DNA of 64,000 bases from Clostridia bacterium. GTDB taxonomy: Bacteria; Bacillota; Clostridia; Monoglobales; Monoglobaceae. Shown here piece by piece: positions 26,263 to 34,990 of this stretch; within the stretch, counting starts at the first letter, position 1; every line of letters starts with the position of its first letter. Position numbers and translations under genes: made by a program. The DNA lies in contig JAFYXN010000010.1 of the NCBI GenBank assembly GCA_017546145.1, forward strand, positions 1 to 64,000. The letters are read 5' to 3'. Below the pieces are notes generated by a model. It saw only the letters and a list, made by a program, of their open reading frames with translations, was not told the DNA's origin and searched no databases.

Positions 26263-26299
26263 TTACAATTAAACAATTTGTAAATATTATAAAATTGTC

Positions 26300-26328
26300 T
26301 TGCAAATTATGGAAATAAAGGGTATAAT
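26300..26328 (+). promoter_or_regulatory. Promoter of yajC
   Basis: TTGCAA (26300-26305) and TATAAT (26323-26328) are 17 bases apart, about 40 bases before the yajC start. Confidence 0.75.
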
Positions 26329-26368
26329 ACCAATATAATATTTAAAATCACTTAGGAGGTAACACAAA

Positions 26369-26758
26369 ATGTTTACTACTGTTTATGCAACAGCAGCGGG
26401 CGTACCGGCTGAAGGCGGACTTGCTGCAATGCTTCCTTCTTTGATTATGCTGGTTCTTATGTTTGCAGTTTTTTACTTCATCCTTATAAGACCGCAGAAG
26501 AAAAAGGAAAAAGAACTTCGCAACATGCTTGCATCACTCAAGGTTAATGACGAGGTTGCAACCATTGGCGGTATCCATGGTAAAATTGTAAGAATCAAAG
26601 ACGATTTGTTTGTTCTTGAATCAGGAATTGGTCAGAACAAGTCTTACATCACAGTTGACCGCAGTGCTGTAAGCCGTTTTATGAAGCGCGGCGAAGAGGC
26701 AAAGGCAGCAACACCTATCCCCGGCGAAATCGCTGAAAATACAGAAGCTGCTGAATAA
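26369..26758 (+). CDS. yajC: Preprotein translocase subunit YajC
   Basis: YajC is a small membrane partner of SecDF and YidC. The 129-residue protein has one helix at about 22-42 (LPSLIMLVLMFAVFYFILIRPQKKKEKEL) and a cytosolic beta domain (LKVNDEVATIGGIHGKIVRIKDDLFVLE). The RPQKKK motif after the helix is diagnostic. The tail is Ala- and Glu-rich and probably disordered. The ATG follows TAGGAGG. A large hairpin follows before the next gene. Confidence 0.95.
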   Translation: MFTTVYATAAGVPAEGGLAAMLPSLIMLVLMFAVFYFILIRPQKKKEKELRNMLASLKVNDEVATIGGIHGKIVRIKDDLFVLESGIGQNKSYITVDRSAVSRFMKRGEEAKAATPIPGEIAENTEAAE

Positions 26759-26779
26759 TTCAGAAATCTAAGCTGTAAT

Positions 26780-26837
26780 ATACCCCCTCCCCCTTTCATA
26801 TATTTACGATAGGTAAATAAAAAGAGGGGGTATTTTT
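26780..26837 (+). terminator. Terminator after yajC whose right arm is the next gene's SD
   Basis: ATACCCCCTC (26780-26789) pairs with GAGGGGGTAT (26824-26833), followed by TTTT. The right arm is also the Shine-Dalgarno of the gene starting TTG 26838, so folding would both stop transcription and hide the ribosome site. Confidence 0.65.
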
Positions 26838-27254
26838 TTGTCAAAATTAAATCAAAGCACCACAAACGGAAGTTTTGCAAACGAGATTATGTTCATGCTG
26901 AAGGCTGTTGCCATTTCATACATAGTTTCAATAATTCTTTTGTTTCCGGCAGTACTGCTTGCAACTTTTCAGGCATACTCCGACAAGGGTATTGCAATTT
27001 TGGTAAACATAGTAACAGCTTTTGGAACAGCACTTGCAGGGTTTTTATCAGGCAGGCACACAGGCAGCAAGGGAATTTTCTTTGGCGCGTGCTGCGGTGT
27101 GATTTATACCGTTTTTTTGTGCCTTGCCGGAAATCTTATTGCGCAAAGTATGTCGTTTGGTCTTGACTTTGTTACTGCACTTATTATAGGCGTACTCTGC
27201 GGAGGGGTCGGCGGTATTGCAGGTATCAACACAAAACGCCAAAGACGCAGATAA
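26838..27254 (+). CDS. TIGR04086-family membrane protein
   Basis: This 138-residue protein has four predicted membrane helices (about 22-45, 50-72, 82-103, 108-130) and a basic C-terminus (NTKRQRRR). The pattern matches the TIGR04086 family, which is found in Clostridia next to yajC and has no known function. The start is TTG 26838 eight bases after GAGGGGG; no ATG lies nearby. The position between yajC and secDF suggests a link to the Sec machinery, but this is only context. Confidence 0.8.
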   Translation: MSKLNQSTTNGSFANEIMFMLKAVAISYIVSIILLFPAVLLATFQAYSDKGIAILVNIVTAFGTALAGFLSGRHTGSKGIFFGACCGVIYTVFLCLAGNLIAQSMSFGLDFVTALIIGVLCGGVGGIAGINTKRQRRR

Positions 27255-27290
27255 CAGCTTAAAATCCAACAAAAACTTTGCTATAAACTA

Positions 27291-27319
27291 TTGACTAATC
27301 CTGTCAAAAAAGATATAAT
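27291..27319 (+). promoter_or_regulatory. Promoter of secDF
   Basis: TTGACT (27291-27296) and TATAAT (27314-27319) are 17 bases apart. A leader of about 85 bases precedes the secD start. Confidence 0.8.
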
Positions 27320-27404
27320 AATTTAGTATGTACTTTTAAAAATAATTAAAACACATAAATAAAGCCTTGATTTTTCAAGGTCGGCACACAAGGAGGAAAA
27401 AACA

Positions 27405-28700
27405 GTGTCAAGAAGTATTATTAAACTTACAGCCATTGTGCTTGTAATTGCAGCACTTCTGTTCGTTGCACTGTACGGACTTGATTTTACCGATTCTGTA
27501 AGATTCCCCGGTATTCTTGACCCAGACGGCGTTGTTCAGGGTCTTGACCTTAAGGGTGGTTCGGTAATCGTATTTGAAGCTCAGGAAGCAAATCCGTCAG
27601 ACGACCAGATGAATACTGTTACAAACATGATGAGAACACGTCTTGACGGACTTGGCTATTCAGAAGCAACCGTTACAAGACAGGGTACCAAAAAGGTCAG
27701 AATTGAAATTCCTTCAGTTTCAGACCCCGAAGAAGCAGCAGCTACTCTGGGCGCAACAGCTCAGCTTCAGTTTGTTGACTATGAAGGAACAGTGGTTCTT
27801 ACAGGCAGCGACATCAAGGACGCCGCAGCAGAATACGGTCCTGTCAGCCAGATGGGCAACAGCGAGCACTATGTAAGACTTACTCTTACAAGCGAGGGTG
27901 TTAAGAAATTTGCTGATGCAACTGCAAGAGTTTCTGCTCTTTCAGACGGAAACAACTACATTGCAATCATGATGGATAATCTGGTTATATCAGCACCCAT
28001 GGTTAAGGAAACCATAAACGATGATGAATGTATCATTTCAGGTGACTTTACTGCAGACTCAACAAAGGCTCTTGCAGGTAATATCCGTTCAGGTCAGCTT
28101 CCGTTCTCTCTTGCACAGGTTGAACTGAGAGCAATCAGCGCAACACTTGGTGACACCGCACTTAAGACTTCACTTACAGCAGGTCTTATCGGTATTATCC
28201 TTGTTATGCTGTTTATGCTTCTTTTCTATCGTTTGCCCGGTCTTATTGCAGACATTGCGCTTGCAGGCTACATTGGTATTGTAGGTATTATCCTTGCAAA
28301 CCTTCACGTAAACCTTACCCTTCCGGGTATCGCAGGTATTATTTTGTCAATAGGTATGGCGGTTGATGCAAACGTTATTATCTTTGAAAGAATCAAAGAA
28401 GAGCTTCGCCTTGGCAAGACTGTTCGCAGTGCTGTTGACGCAGGCTTTAACAGAGCACTTTCTGCAGTTATTGACTCAAACATCACAACAATCATTGCAG
28501 CTGTAATCCTTATTTTCTTAGGCACAGGTACAATCAAGGGCTTTGGTACTACACTTCTTATAGGTGTTGTAGTCAGCATGATTTCTGCAATATTTGTTAC
28601 CAAGTTCCTGCTCAAGCAGATGATTGGTATGAATGTTAGAAATCTGTGGCTCTACGGCATAAACAAATCAAAGGATAAGGGGGACGCAATCAATGCTTAA
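27405..28700 (+). CDS. secD: Protein translocase subunit SecD
   Basis: SecD, with SecF, uses proton motive force to complete protein export through SecYEG. The 431-residue protein starts at GTG 27405 after AAGGAGG. It has an N-terminal helix (about 7-27), a periplasmic P1 region (GLDLKGGSVIVFEA, VRIEIPSVSDPEEAAATLGATAQLQF), and five C-terminal helices with SLTAGLIGIILVMLFMLLFY, IGMAVDANVIIFERIKEEL and GFGTTLLIGVVVSM. It is short compared with the E. coli protein, as usual for Firmicutes. It overlaps secF by eight bases, implying coupled translation. Confidence 0.96.
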   Translation: MSRSIIKLTAIVLVIAALLFVALYGLDFTDSVRFPGILDPDGVVQGLDLKGGSVIVFEAQEANPSDDQMNTVTNMMRTRLDGLGYSEATVTRQGTKKVRIEIPSVSDPEEAAATLGATAQLQFVDYEGTVVLTGSDIKDAAAEYGPVSQMGNSEHYVRLTLTSEGVKKFADATARVSALSDGNNYIAIMMDNLVISAPMVKETINDDECIISGDFTADSTKALAGNIRSGQLPFSLAQVELRAISATLGDTALKTSLTAGLIGIILVMLFMLLFYRLPGLIADIALAGYIGIVGIILANLHVNLTLPGIAGIILSIGMAVDANVIIFERIKEELRLGKTVRSAVDAGFNRALSAVIDSNITTIIAAVILIFLGTGTIKGFGTTLLIGVVVSMISAIFVTKFLLKQMIGMNVRNLWLYGINKSKDKGDAINA

Positions 28701-29607
28701 TATCGTAGGAAACAAAAAGATATATTTAGGTATTTCAATTCTTCTGATGGTTATAAGTGCTGCATCTCTTCTTATTCAGGGTTTCAACCTTGACACCGAC
28801 TTTGCAGGCGGTATGGCTGTAACTTATGGTATTTCAAGTGAATTTGAAGTAAAAGACGTTGAAGCTGTTGTTTCAGAAGCTCTTGGTGTAAACCAGAAGG
28901 CTTCTTCCGTTCAGAAATCGGACAACGGTGAGGTTGTTATCAAGTTTGGTTATGATAACTCACTTAAAACAGACGAAGAAAGAACAACCTTCAGCAACGA
29001 GAAAATCGAAGCAATCACAACACACCTTACCGAAAAATACGGTGAAGTTGAGCTTAAAAACAAGGATGTTGTTTCACCTTCAACAGGTAAAGAGCTTGCA
29101 AGAAGTGCAGTTTGGATGTCAATCTTTGCAGCGCTTGCAATCCTTATCTATGTAACCTTCAGATTTGAGTTTACATCAGGTGTTTGCGCCGTTCTTGCAC
29201 TTGTTCATGATATTCTTATTCTTTGCGGTATTTACTCAATTTTCAGGATTGCAATTGATACAAACTTTATCGCAGCAGTTCTGACCGTTCTTGGTTATTC
29301 TATCAACGCCACAATTGTTATCTTTGACAGAATCCGCGAGAACACACGTCACGCTAAAAAGCAGACATACTCCGAGATTGCAAACACAAGTATAAACCAG
29401 ACAATAGCACGTTCAATCAACACGACTGTTACAACACTTCTTACAATTGGTATGGTTTATATCCTTGGTGTTACATCAATCAAGGTATTTGCACTTCCGA
29501 TTATTATTGGCATTCTTATCGGAACCTATTCATCTATCTTTATGGCAGGTTCTGTATGGGCTACATGGAAGGATGCCGGAGTTAAAGCTAAGGCTAAGAA
29601 CAAATAA
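28693..29607 (+). CDS. secF: Protein translocase subunit SecF
   Basis: SecF pairs with SecD in the export motor. The 304-residue protein has an N-terminal helix, the short periplasmic loop with NLDTDFAGGMAVTYGI, and a five-helix core including LALVHDILILCGIYSIF, LTVLGYSINATIVIFDRIRENTR and INTTVTTLLTIGMVYILG. These motifs match SecF exactly. The C-terminal tail is basic (KAKAKNK). A strong terminator lies 18 bases downstream. Confidence 0.96.
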   Translation: MLNIVGNKKIYLGISILLMVISAASLLIQGFNLDTDFAGGMAVTYGISSEFEVKDVEAVVSEALGVNQKASSVQKSDNGEVVIKFGYDNSLKTDEERTTFSNEKIEAITTHLTEKYGEVELKNKDVVSPSTGKELARSAVWMSIFAALAILIYVTFRFEFTSGVCAVLALVHDILILCGIYSIFRIAIDTNFIAAVLTVLGYSINATIVIFDRIRENTRHAKKQTYSEIANTSINQTIARSINTTVTTLLTIGMVYILGVTSIKVFALPIIIGILIGTYSSIFMAGSVWATWKDAGVKAKAKNK

Positions 29608-29625
29608 GCTTTTTATAGGCAACAC

Positions 29626-29655
29626 AAAACCGCATTGGATTTCCAATGCGGTTTT
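29626..29655. terminator. Bidirectional terminator between secF and ddh
   Basis: AAAACCGCATTGGA (29626-29639) and its exact complement (29642-29655) form a 14-bp stem with a 2-base loop and T runs on both strands. Confidence 0.9.
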
Positions 29656-29675
29656 TCTTTTTTAAATATTTTGAT

Positions 29676-30662
29676 TTATAGGATGCTTCCTCTGAGTTCT
29701 TCCGGTGTTTTTGAGCTGAGGTATATGGGAGCAATATCAAATACTGTTTTGCATCCGCTTACCCCTTCGCTGTTCAGACGATATGCAGCACGTGCATAGG
29801 CTGTAATCACAGATGCTGTAAACTCGGGATTTGAGTCAAGCTTAAGGCTATACTCAATAACATGCTTGTTTTCGCCGTTTTTACCTGTTTTGCCTGTTCT
29901 GAAAACAAACCCGCCGTGAGGAATGCCGCCGTGGTCACGGTCAAGCTCCTCCTGAGAAATAAAGTGTACGATGGTATCATAATCTGCAAAGTAATTTGGC
30001 ATGGTTTTAATCTCGTTTTCAATCCTTGCCTTATCCGCGCCCTCTTCTGCAACGACAAAGCATTCTCTGATATGCTTTTGACGGGCTGAAAGTTCAGGAT
30101 TTGAACCGCTGCGGACAGCATCGAGTGCAGCATCAACCGGTATGGTATACTGCTTGCCATCCTTTACGCCTTCGACCCTTCGTATTGCATCGGAATGACC
30201 TTGGCTTACGCCCTTACCCCAAAAAGTGTAGTCGTTGCCGTCAGGCAGTATTGCAGCAGAATATATCCGGCTTAGCGAAAACATTCCGGGGTCCCATCCA
30301 ACCGAGATAATTGCGGTTTTCCCGGACTGCTTTGCCGCCTTGTCACAATTTTCAAAGTGCTGCGGGATTTTGGCATGAGTATCAAAGCTGTCAACAACAT
30401 TGAATAGCTTTGCGAGCTCGGGCGTTTGCACAGGAAGGTCTGTTGCACTGCCTCCGCACAAAATCATTACATCAATCTTATCTGTCATATTCTTTGCTTC
30501 GTCTATGTGATATACGCAAACACCTTCGGTATCAATTTGGACCGATTTGGGGTCGCGTCTTGTAAACACCGCCACAAGCTCTAAATCTCTGTTTTGACGA
30601 ATGGCATATTCAACGCCGCGTCCCAGATTTCCGTATCCGTAAATTCCAATTTTTATGCTCAT
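29676..30662 (-). CDS. ddh: meso-Diaminopimelate dehydrogenase
   Basis: Ddh makes meso-DAP in one NADPH- and ammonia-dependent step from tetrahydrodipicolinate, bypassing the succinylase, acetylase and aminotransferase branches. The 328-residue protein has the Rossmann start IKIGIYGYGNLGRGVEYAI, SFDTHAKIPQHFENCD, ISVGWDPGMFSLSR and WGKGVSQGHSDAIRRVEGV, all family signatures. With asd, dapA and dapB in the same window it gives a short DAP route for peptidoglycan and lysine. It is a single gene with its own promoter. Confidence 0.95.
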   Translation of the reverse strand: MSIKIGIYGYGNLGRGVEYAIRQNRDLELVAVFTRRDPKSVQIDTEGVCVYHIDEAKNMTDKIDVMILCGGSATDLPVQTPELAKLFNVVDSFDTHAKIPQHFENCDKAAKQSGKTAIISVGWDPGMFSLSRIYSAAILPDGNDYTFWGKGVSQGHSDAIRRVEGVKDGKQYTIPVDAALDAVRSGSNPELSARQKHIRECFVVAEEGADKARIENEIKTMPNYFADYDTIVHFISQEELDRDHGGIPHGGFVFRTGKTGKNGENKHVIEYSLKLDSNPEFTASVITAYARAAYRLNSEGVSGCKTVFDIAPIYLSSKTPEELRGSIL

Positions 30663-30696
30663 TTTGTCTTCACTCTCCGTATTCTATATCTTAAAA

Positions 30697-30725
30697 AGTA
30701 TACCACTTTTTTTAAAAGCTTTCAA
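30697..30725 (-). promoter_or_regulatory. Promoter of ddh
   Basis: On the minus strand TTGAAA (30720-30725) and TATACT (30697-30702) are 17 bases apart. Confidence 0.7.
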
Positions 30726-30755
30726 TGCTTTTATCAAAGTAAATTTAAATAAATT

Positions 30756-31436
30756 TTATAGCTTTTCAATGCTTTCAACTGTTATTTTGTCCCCATTTAC
30801 CCTAAACTTCACTTCATACCCTGCAAATTCAAATCCGTATACACGGTCAGGGTCATTCTGATACGACGGTCTTGGGTCGCCATTCAAAACCGCCAATAGC
30901 GTTTCCCTCTTTTCTTCAGGAAAAATATTAAGCAATTTTTCATCAACATCAACCTCAAGCCGACGTTTTTCAAGGCCTTCTGTAAATCCTCCGACAGCAT
31001 CAGGAATACTGTCTGCATACGGAAGATACGGCTTTATATCATAAACCGGTGTTTCGCTCATCATATCGCAGCCCGATACAATCAGCGAAAAGCCTTCCTT
31101 GGCGGAATAGTCTATTTTTTCAAGCTTAAGCACCGAAAGTCCTATTGGGTTTGGTCGAAACGGTGAACGCGTGGCAAAAACTCCAACCCTTTTGTTGCCG
31201 CCCAAAAGCGGCGGTCTTACCGTTGGTGACCACTTATCTGACTTTGCTTCAGAAAACTCCCATATCACCCATATATGTGAAAATTCCTCAAGTCCGCGCA
31301 CCGCTGACGGGTCACTGTATTTCTTTTCAAGAACTATTCTGCCATGGCTTTGCGAAATAACTCCGCTTTGTCGCGGAACACCAAACTTTGTAGGGAAGTC
31401 GGTTTCAATATGCCCAATTGCCTTCAATATTATCAA
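30756..31436 (-). CDS. trmO: tRNA m6t6A37 methyltransferase
   Basis: TrmO (formerly TsaA/YaeB, UPF0066) uses SAM to methylate t6A37 of tRNA-Thr. The 226-residue protein shows MIILKAIGHIETDFPTKFGVPRQSG, EEFSHIWVIWEF, RPPLLGGNKRVGVFATRSPFRPNPIGLSVLKLEKI, and a C-terminal domain ending DGDPRPSYQ-like NGDPRPSYQNDPDRVYGF. The GVFATRSPFRPNPIGLS block is diagnostic. It overlaps the upstream DUF6062 gene by four bases (ATGA), suggesting translational coupling. Confidence 0.94.
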   Translation of the reverse strand: MIILKAIGHIETDFPTKFGVPRQSGVISQSHGRIVLEKKYSDPSAVRGLEEFSHIWVIWEFSEAKSDKWSPTVRPPLLGGNKRVGVFATRSPFRPNPIGLSVLKLEKIDYSAKEGFSLIVSGCDMMSETPVYDIKPYLPYADSIPDAVGGFTEGLEKRRLEVDVDEKLLNIFPEEKRETLLAVLNGDPRPSYQNDPDRVYGFEFAGYEVKFRVNGDKITVESIEKL

Positions 31437-32152
31437 TCCTTGTTCAAAAAATTGTAAAACTCTCCATTCAAAAGCTTTGCCGTTTTTGTTAAAGTATCCT
31501 TTGGTGCATCCATTGGTTTGCCCGCATTTCTGTAGTCAAAGCTGTCGGCAAACTTTTTTATGTATGTATGATGCTGCTCCAATTTATTTTTCTGGATCTC
31601 TATAATCGGCTCAAACAGTTTCTTGAAGCTCTTGTCCGAAAGTTCTGAGGCTGCTGCCTCTGACAATCCGCAAAAATGCTCAATGCAAAAGCCGTTTCCT
31701 GACAAAACCTTATCCAAGAAGCCTTTTTCTTTTTTGAGCATGAAGATAAATGTATAATAATAGCGCGAAAGAGTGTGGTTTATCCTTGAACATACCGCAC
31801 ACTCCTTTACAACACCAGTGAGCCGCGACACAAAAACATCCTTTTGTTTTTGCTTTTTAAGAAAAGTTTTGCCATCATTTTTAAATTCAAAAAGCGATTT
31901 TAACGTATCAATGTGCGTATCCATAATAAGTGCCAGCGACAAGGCATTTCTCTTTTCTGTCAGTTGTTTTATATGGATTTTGCAAAACCCTTTTTCGTTA
32001 GTAATAACTCTGAAATCAGGTTCCATCATGGCAGGACCAAGGGTATAGTCCACCGCATCCTGCTCCAGTTTTTTATACAGATAGCAAAACGGACAATCGC
32101 AATCCGCTTCAAGAGCCTCGTTTATAGGTATTGTATATATCTGTTCCTTCAA
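31433..32152 (-). CDS. DUF6062-family protein
   Basis: I start at TTG 32152 (LKEQIYTIPINEALE), six bases after GAGGTGG; the first upstream ATG overlaps that SD. The 239-residue protein has a CDCPFCYLYKKLE motif near residue 18, GFCKIHIKQL near residue 54, CAVCSRINHTLSRYYYTF near residue 122 and GFCIEHFCGL near residue 157. These paired CxxC and CxxH sites suggest metal binding, possibly Fe or Zn. I match it to DUF6062 from memory; its function is unknown. It is co-translated with trmO, but no functional link is known. Confidence 0.72.
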   Translation of the reverse strand: MKEQIYTIPINEALEADCDCPFCYLYKKLEQDAVDYTLGPAMMEPDFRVITNEKGFCKIHIKQLTEKRNALSLALIMDTHIDTLKSLFEFKNDGKTFLKKQKQKDVFVSRLTGVVKECAVCSRINHTLSRYYYTFIFMLKKEKGFLDKVLSGNGFCIEHFCGLSEAAASELSDKSFKKLFEPIIEIQKNKLEQHHTYIKKFADSFDYRNAGKPMDAPKDTLTKTAKLLNGEFYNFLNKD

Positions 32153-32223
32153 TTGTGTCCACCTCAACATATTATTGGGTTAATATGAATATATTATATA
32201 ATTTGTTAATTGTTAAGTCAACA

Positions 32224-32249
32224 AAAAAATAGCCTTTCGGCTATTTTTT
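32224..32249. terminator. Terminator after the anti-sigma gene
   Basis: AAAAAATAGCC (32224-32234) and GGCTATTTTTT (32239-32249) pair exactly around loop TTTC. It works on both strands by sequence. Confidence 0.8.
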
Positions 32250-32251
32250 GA

Positions 32252-33016
32252 CTATTTTAAAAGATTGTTTTCTGTATTCCATTGTATTGTTTCGTTTTCG
32301 GTATATTGAAATTCGTACATTTCTGTCATTTCAAAGTTCAAAACAAATTCTGTAAGAAGTGATGAATGGTCATTAACAAACCACTTCCAACGCCCGATAT
32401 AAAAGTCTTCCGCCTTGCCGGCAATCTCAAAAATATATTCATGCCCCATTTGTGTATCTTTTTCACCGAATCGGCTCTTTAAAAATTCTGTTATTCTTGC
32501 AATTTCTGCTTCATTTACATCTGTAATATCCTCTGACGCAATTTTGCAGACATTTAAATTTTCTATTGTTCTTGCCTGTACTGACTTCTCTGCATTTTCG
32601 GGAATTAAAAAGCCTTGTTCATCATTTTGTTCTGATGCAACAGCTATCCTTGAATTTGTATTTTCGGTCTCTGACGAAGTGTCCGCTGCTTTAGCGCTCG
32701 CTTTTGATTCTTTTTTATTTTCCGCATACACATATTCCGTGCTTGAAAAGTTTTTATTTTCTGAGTTTTCAATCCCGACAGAATTTGTTTTCGGCTGAAC
32801 ACTTGGTGTTTCATTTGTTTTGTTAAGCCACGGATATACAACTGCTGTTGCGGCAAGCACAAGTGCCGCAGCAACCATAACACCGTAGCTTCTGCCAAAT
32901 TTATAAACTTTTGATGGCTTTGTATTTTGTTTTTCAGCCTTTTCAAATATAGCATCAATAAGCTCACGGTTTGGGCTTATGTCATCATTTGCAGCTTTAT
33001 AGTATTTTCTAAACAA
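32252..33016 (-). CDS. Putative membrane-bound anti-sigma factor
   Basis: This 254-residue protein has a short cytosolic N-terminus (about 1-43, ISPNRELIDAIFEKAEKQ), one membrane helix at about 44-62, a low-complexity Ser/Glu/Asn linker, and an extracytoplasmic C-terminal domain (EIARITEFLKSRFGEKD...YIFEIAGKAEDFYIGRWKWFV). It overlaps the sigma factor gene by eight bases. Layout and position fit an anti-sigma factor that holds the ECF sigma factor at the membrane. There is no HxxxCxxC zinc motif, so it is not a classical ZAS protein. The signal it senses cannot be told. Confidence 0.72.
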   Translation of the reverse strand: MFRKYYKAANDDISPNRELIDAIFEKAEKQNTKPSKVYKFGRSYGVMVAAALVLAATAVVYPWLNKTNETPSVQPKTNSVGIENSENKNFSSTEYVYAENKKESKASAKAADTSSETENTNSRIAVASEQNDEQGFLIPENAEKSVQARTIENLNVCKIASEDITDVNEAEIARITEFLKSRFGEKDTQMGHEYIFEIAGKAEDFYIGRWKWFVNDHSSLLTEFVLNFEMTEMYEFQYTENETIQWNTENNLLK

Positions 33017-33485
33017 AATCGTATCCTCCCTTCAGCTTTTCCTTCAGAAGCTTTCTGCCCCGACTAAGCTGTGATTTAACGGTTGAGGGGTTCATGGCAA
33101 GATTTTTGGATATATCTTCAATCGACATATCCTCATAATAGAAAAGATGAATAACCGCCCTGTACTTTTGCGGAAGCTCCATAACTGCATAATACACATC
33201 ACTTTTCTCATGAGTATCAAAAATAATTTTTTCATCACGCTCTAAAAGCGGAACTGTTTTTTTGTGCCAGCTGCTTGCAAAAATGCTTCTGCTGCAATTT
33301 ATGGTAACCCGAATCAGCCACGCCTTTATATGTTCATCGTTTTCAAAGTCTGTGTCTGATTTTATGTAGCGCAAAAAAACCTCCTGCACCACATCCTCCG
33401 CATGTTCACGGTTTTTGGTTTGAGCCAAAGCAAGCTTGTAAATCATATCAAAATGCTTTTCAACAATACGCCGCTTTTCATCCAT
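33009..33485 (-). CDS. ECF-type RNA polymerase sigma factor
   Basis: This 158-residue group 4 sigma factor has region 2 (HFDMIYKLALAQTKNREHAEDVVQEVFLRYIK ... HIKAWLIRVTINCSRS) and region 4 (MELPQKYRAVIHLFYYEDMSIEDISKNLAMNPSTVKSQLSRGRKLLKEKLKG). Regions 1 and 3 are absent, as expected. It is encoded first in a two-gene unit with a membrane anti-sigma protein. A GCAACCTTT box upstream (33524-33532 on the minus strand) may be its own target promoter. Confidence 0.92.
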   Translation of the reverse strand: MDEKRRIVEKHFDMIYKLALAQTKNREHAEDVVQEVFLRYIKSDTDFENDEHIKAWLIRVTINCSRSIFASSWHKKTVPLLERDEKIIFDTHEKSDVYYAVMELPQKYRAVIHLFYYEDMSIEDISKNLAMNPSTVKSQLSRGRKLLKEKLKGGYDFV

Positions 33486-33501
33486 AAATAACTCCTCATA
33501 A

Positions 33502-33532
33502 CATAATACTTTTCAAGGCACTTAAAGGTTGC
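33502..33532 (-). promoter_or_regulatory. Candidate autoregulated ECF promoter
   Basis: On the minus strand GCAACCTTT (33524-33532) is followed after 15 bases by TATTATG (33502-33508). An AAC-containing -35 box is typical of ECF sigma targets. Its use by this sigma factor is inferred from position. Confidence 0.4.
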
Positions 33533-33578
33533 AAATTTCTGATAAATATATTTTATCCGTTGTTTTTAATCTTACAAC

Positions 33579-33605
33579 AAAAGGATGGCAAATCACCATC
33601 CTTTT
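33579..33605 (-). terminator. Terminator of the PFL/ACT genes
   Basis: AAAAGGATGG (33579-33588) and CCATCCTTTT (33596-33605) form a 10-bp stem with a 7-base loop, a few bases after the stop codon. Confidence 0.8.
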
Positions 33606-33610
33606 TATAA

Positions 33611-34969
33611 TTAGTTTCTTAAGCTGTGAATAGGTGCAGGAATTCTGCCGCCGCGACTAATAAATTCATCGCTTGAATAGCCGTGAACAGGCATAATTGG
33701 TGCATATCCCAAAAGTCCGCCAAATTCAACTGTTTCGCCAACGCCCTTTCCGATTACCGGAATAATTCTGACAGCTGTTGTCTTTTGATTTATCATACCG
33801 ATTGCCATTTCATCTGCAATTATAGCAGATATTGTAGATGCCGGAGTATCTCCTGGAATTGCTATCATATCAAGTCCAACCGAACAAACACAGGTCATTG
33901 CCTCAAGCTTATCAAGCGTAAGCGCACCGCACTCTGCCGCGGCTATCATGCCTGCATCCTCGCTGACGGGTATAAACGCACCGCTTAATCCCCCTACATA
34001 GCTTGATGCCATAACGCCGCCTTTTTTAACCGCGTCGTTAAGGAGTGCAAGTGCTGCGGTTGTTCCGTGAGTTCCGCATTTTTCAAGTCCCATTTCCTCC
34101 AGAATATACGCAACGCTGTCGCCTATTTCAGGTGTGGGAGCAAGCGACAGGTCAACAATACCAAACGGTACATCAAGACGTCTTGATGCCTCCTGTGCGA
34201 CAAGCTGTCCCATTCTTGTAATTTTAAACGCTGTCTTTTTTATAACCTCGGCAACCGTGCCAAAATCTGCGCCCTTTACTTTTTCAAGAGCAGACTTTAC
34301 AACACCGGGGCCGCTGACACCGACATTAATGACGGTATCTCCCTCTCCGACGCCATGAAATGCACCTGCCATAAACGGATTATCTTCAACTGCATTTGCA
34401 AACACAACCAGCTTAGCACAGCCAAATGAATCCTTGTCCGCTGTGAGTTGTGCCGATTTGGTAATTACATCGCCCATAAGCTTTACGGCGTCCATATTTA
34501 TGCCCGCCTTTGTTGTTGCAACACCAACCGAAGAGCAAACTCTGTCTGTTGTCGCAAGAGCTTCGGGAATTGAATCAATAAGAATTTTGTCACCTTTTGT
34601 AAAGCCTTTATGTACCAGTGCAGAAAATCCGCCGATAAAGTTTACTCCGGTTTCGATTGCGGCACGATTAAGCGTTTTGGCAAAGCACACATAATCCTTT
34701 GCGTCACTTGCGCCTGCAATCATGGAAATTGGTGTAACCGAAATTCTTTTGTTTATAATGGGAATCCCGTACAAGCGGCTGATTTCTTCGCCTGTTTTAA
34801 CCAAATCCTTTGCCTTGCGCGTAATTTTGTCGTAAATCTTTTCGCAGGCACTATTTGCATCGCTGTCGACGCAATCAAGCAGAGAAATCCCCATTGTGAT
34901 TGTTCTTATATCAAGATGCTGGTCATCAATCATCTTGATTGTTTCCATTATTTCTCTTGTATTTATCAT
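33611..34969 (-). CDS. PFL-family protein (UPF0210/DUF711)
   Basis: This 452-residue protein matches UPF0210, named PFL-like for a fold similarity; it has none of the glycyl-radical or Cys-Cys active-site motifs of pyruvate formate-lyase. Conserved-looking blocks are [106 protein letters not shown] and [50 protein letters not shown]. The family is paired with a small ACT protein in many bacteria, as here with a 21-base gap. The reaction is unknown. Confidence 0.9.
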   Translation of the reverse strand: MINTREIMETIKMIDDQHLDIRTITMGISLLDCVDSDANSACEKIYDKITRKAKDLVKTGEEISRLYGIPIINKRISVTPISMIAGASDAKDYVCFAKTLNRAAIETGVNFIGGFSALVHKGFTKGDKILIDSIPEALATTDRVCSSVGVATTKAGINMDAVKLMGDVITKSAQLTADKDSFGCAKLVVFANAVEDNPFMAGAFHGVGEGDTVINVGVSGPGVVKSALEKVKGADFGTVAEVIKKTAFKITRMGQLVAQEASRRLDVPFGIVDLSLAPTPEIGDSVAYILEEMGLEKCGTHGTTAALALLNDAVKKGGVMASSYVGGLSGAFIPVSEDAGMIAAAECGALTLDKLEAMTCVCSVGLDMIAIPGDTPASTISAIIADEMAIGMINQKTTAVRIIPVIGKGVGETVEFGGLLGYAPIMPVHGYSSDEFISRGGRIPAPIHSLRN

Positions 34970-34990
34970 ATATCCTCCGCTTACGGCTTG

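Noticed and set aside
33611..34969. Pyruvate formate-lyase
   Set aside because: The family is called PFL only by fold similarity; the glycyl-radical and active-site cysteine motifs are absent.
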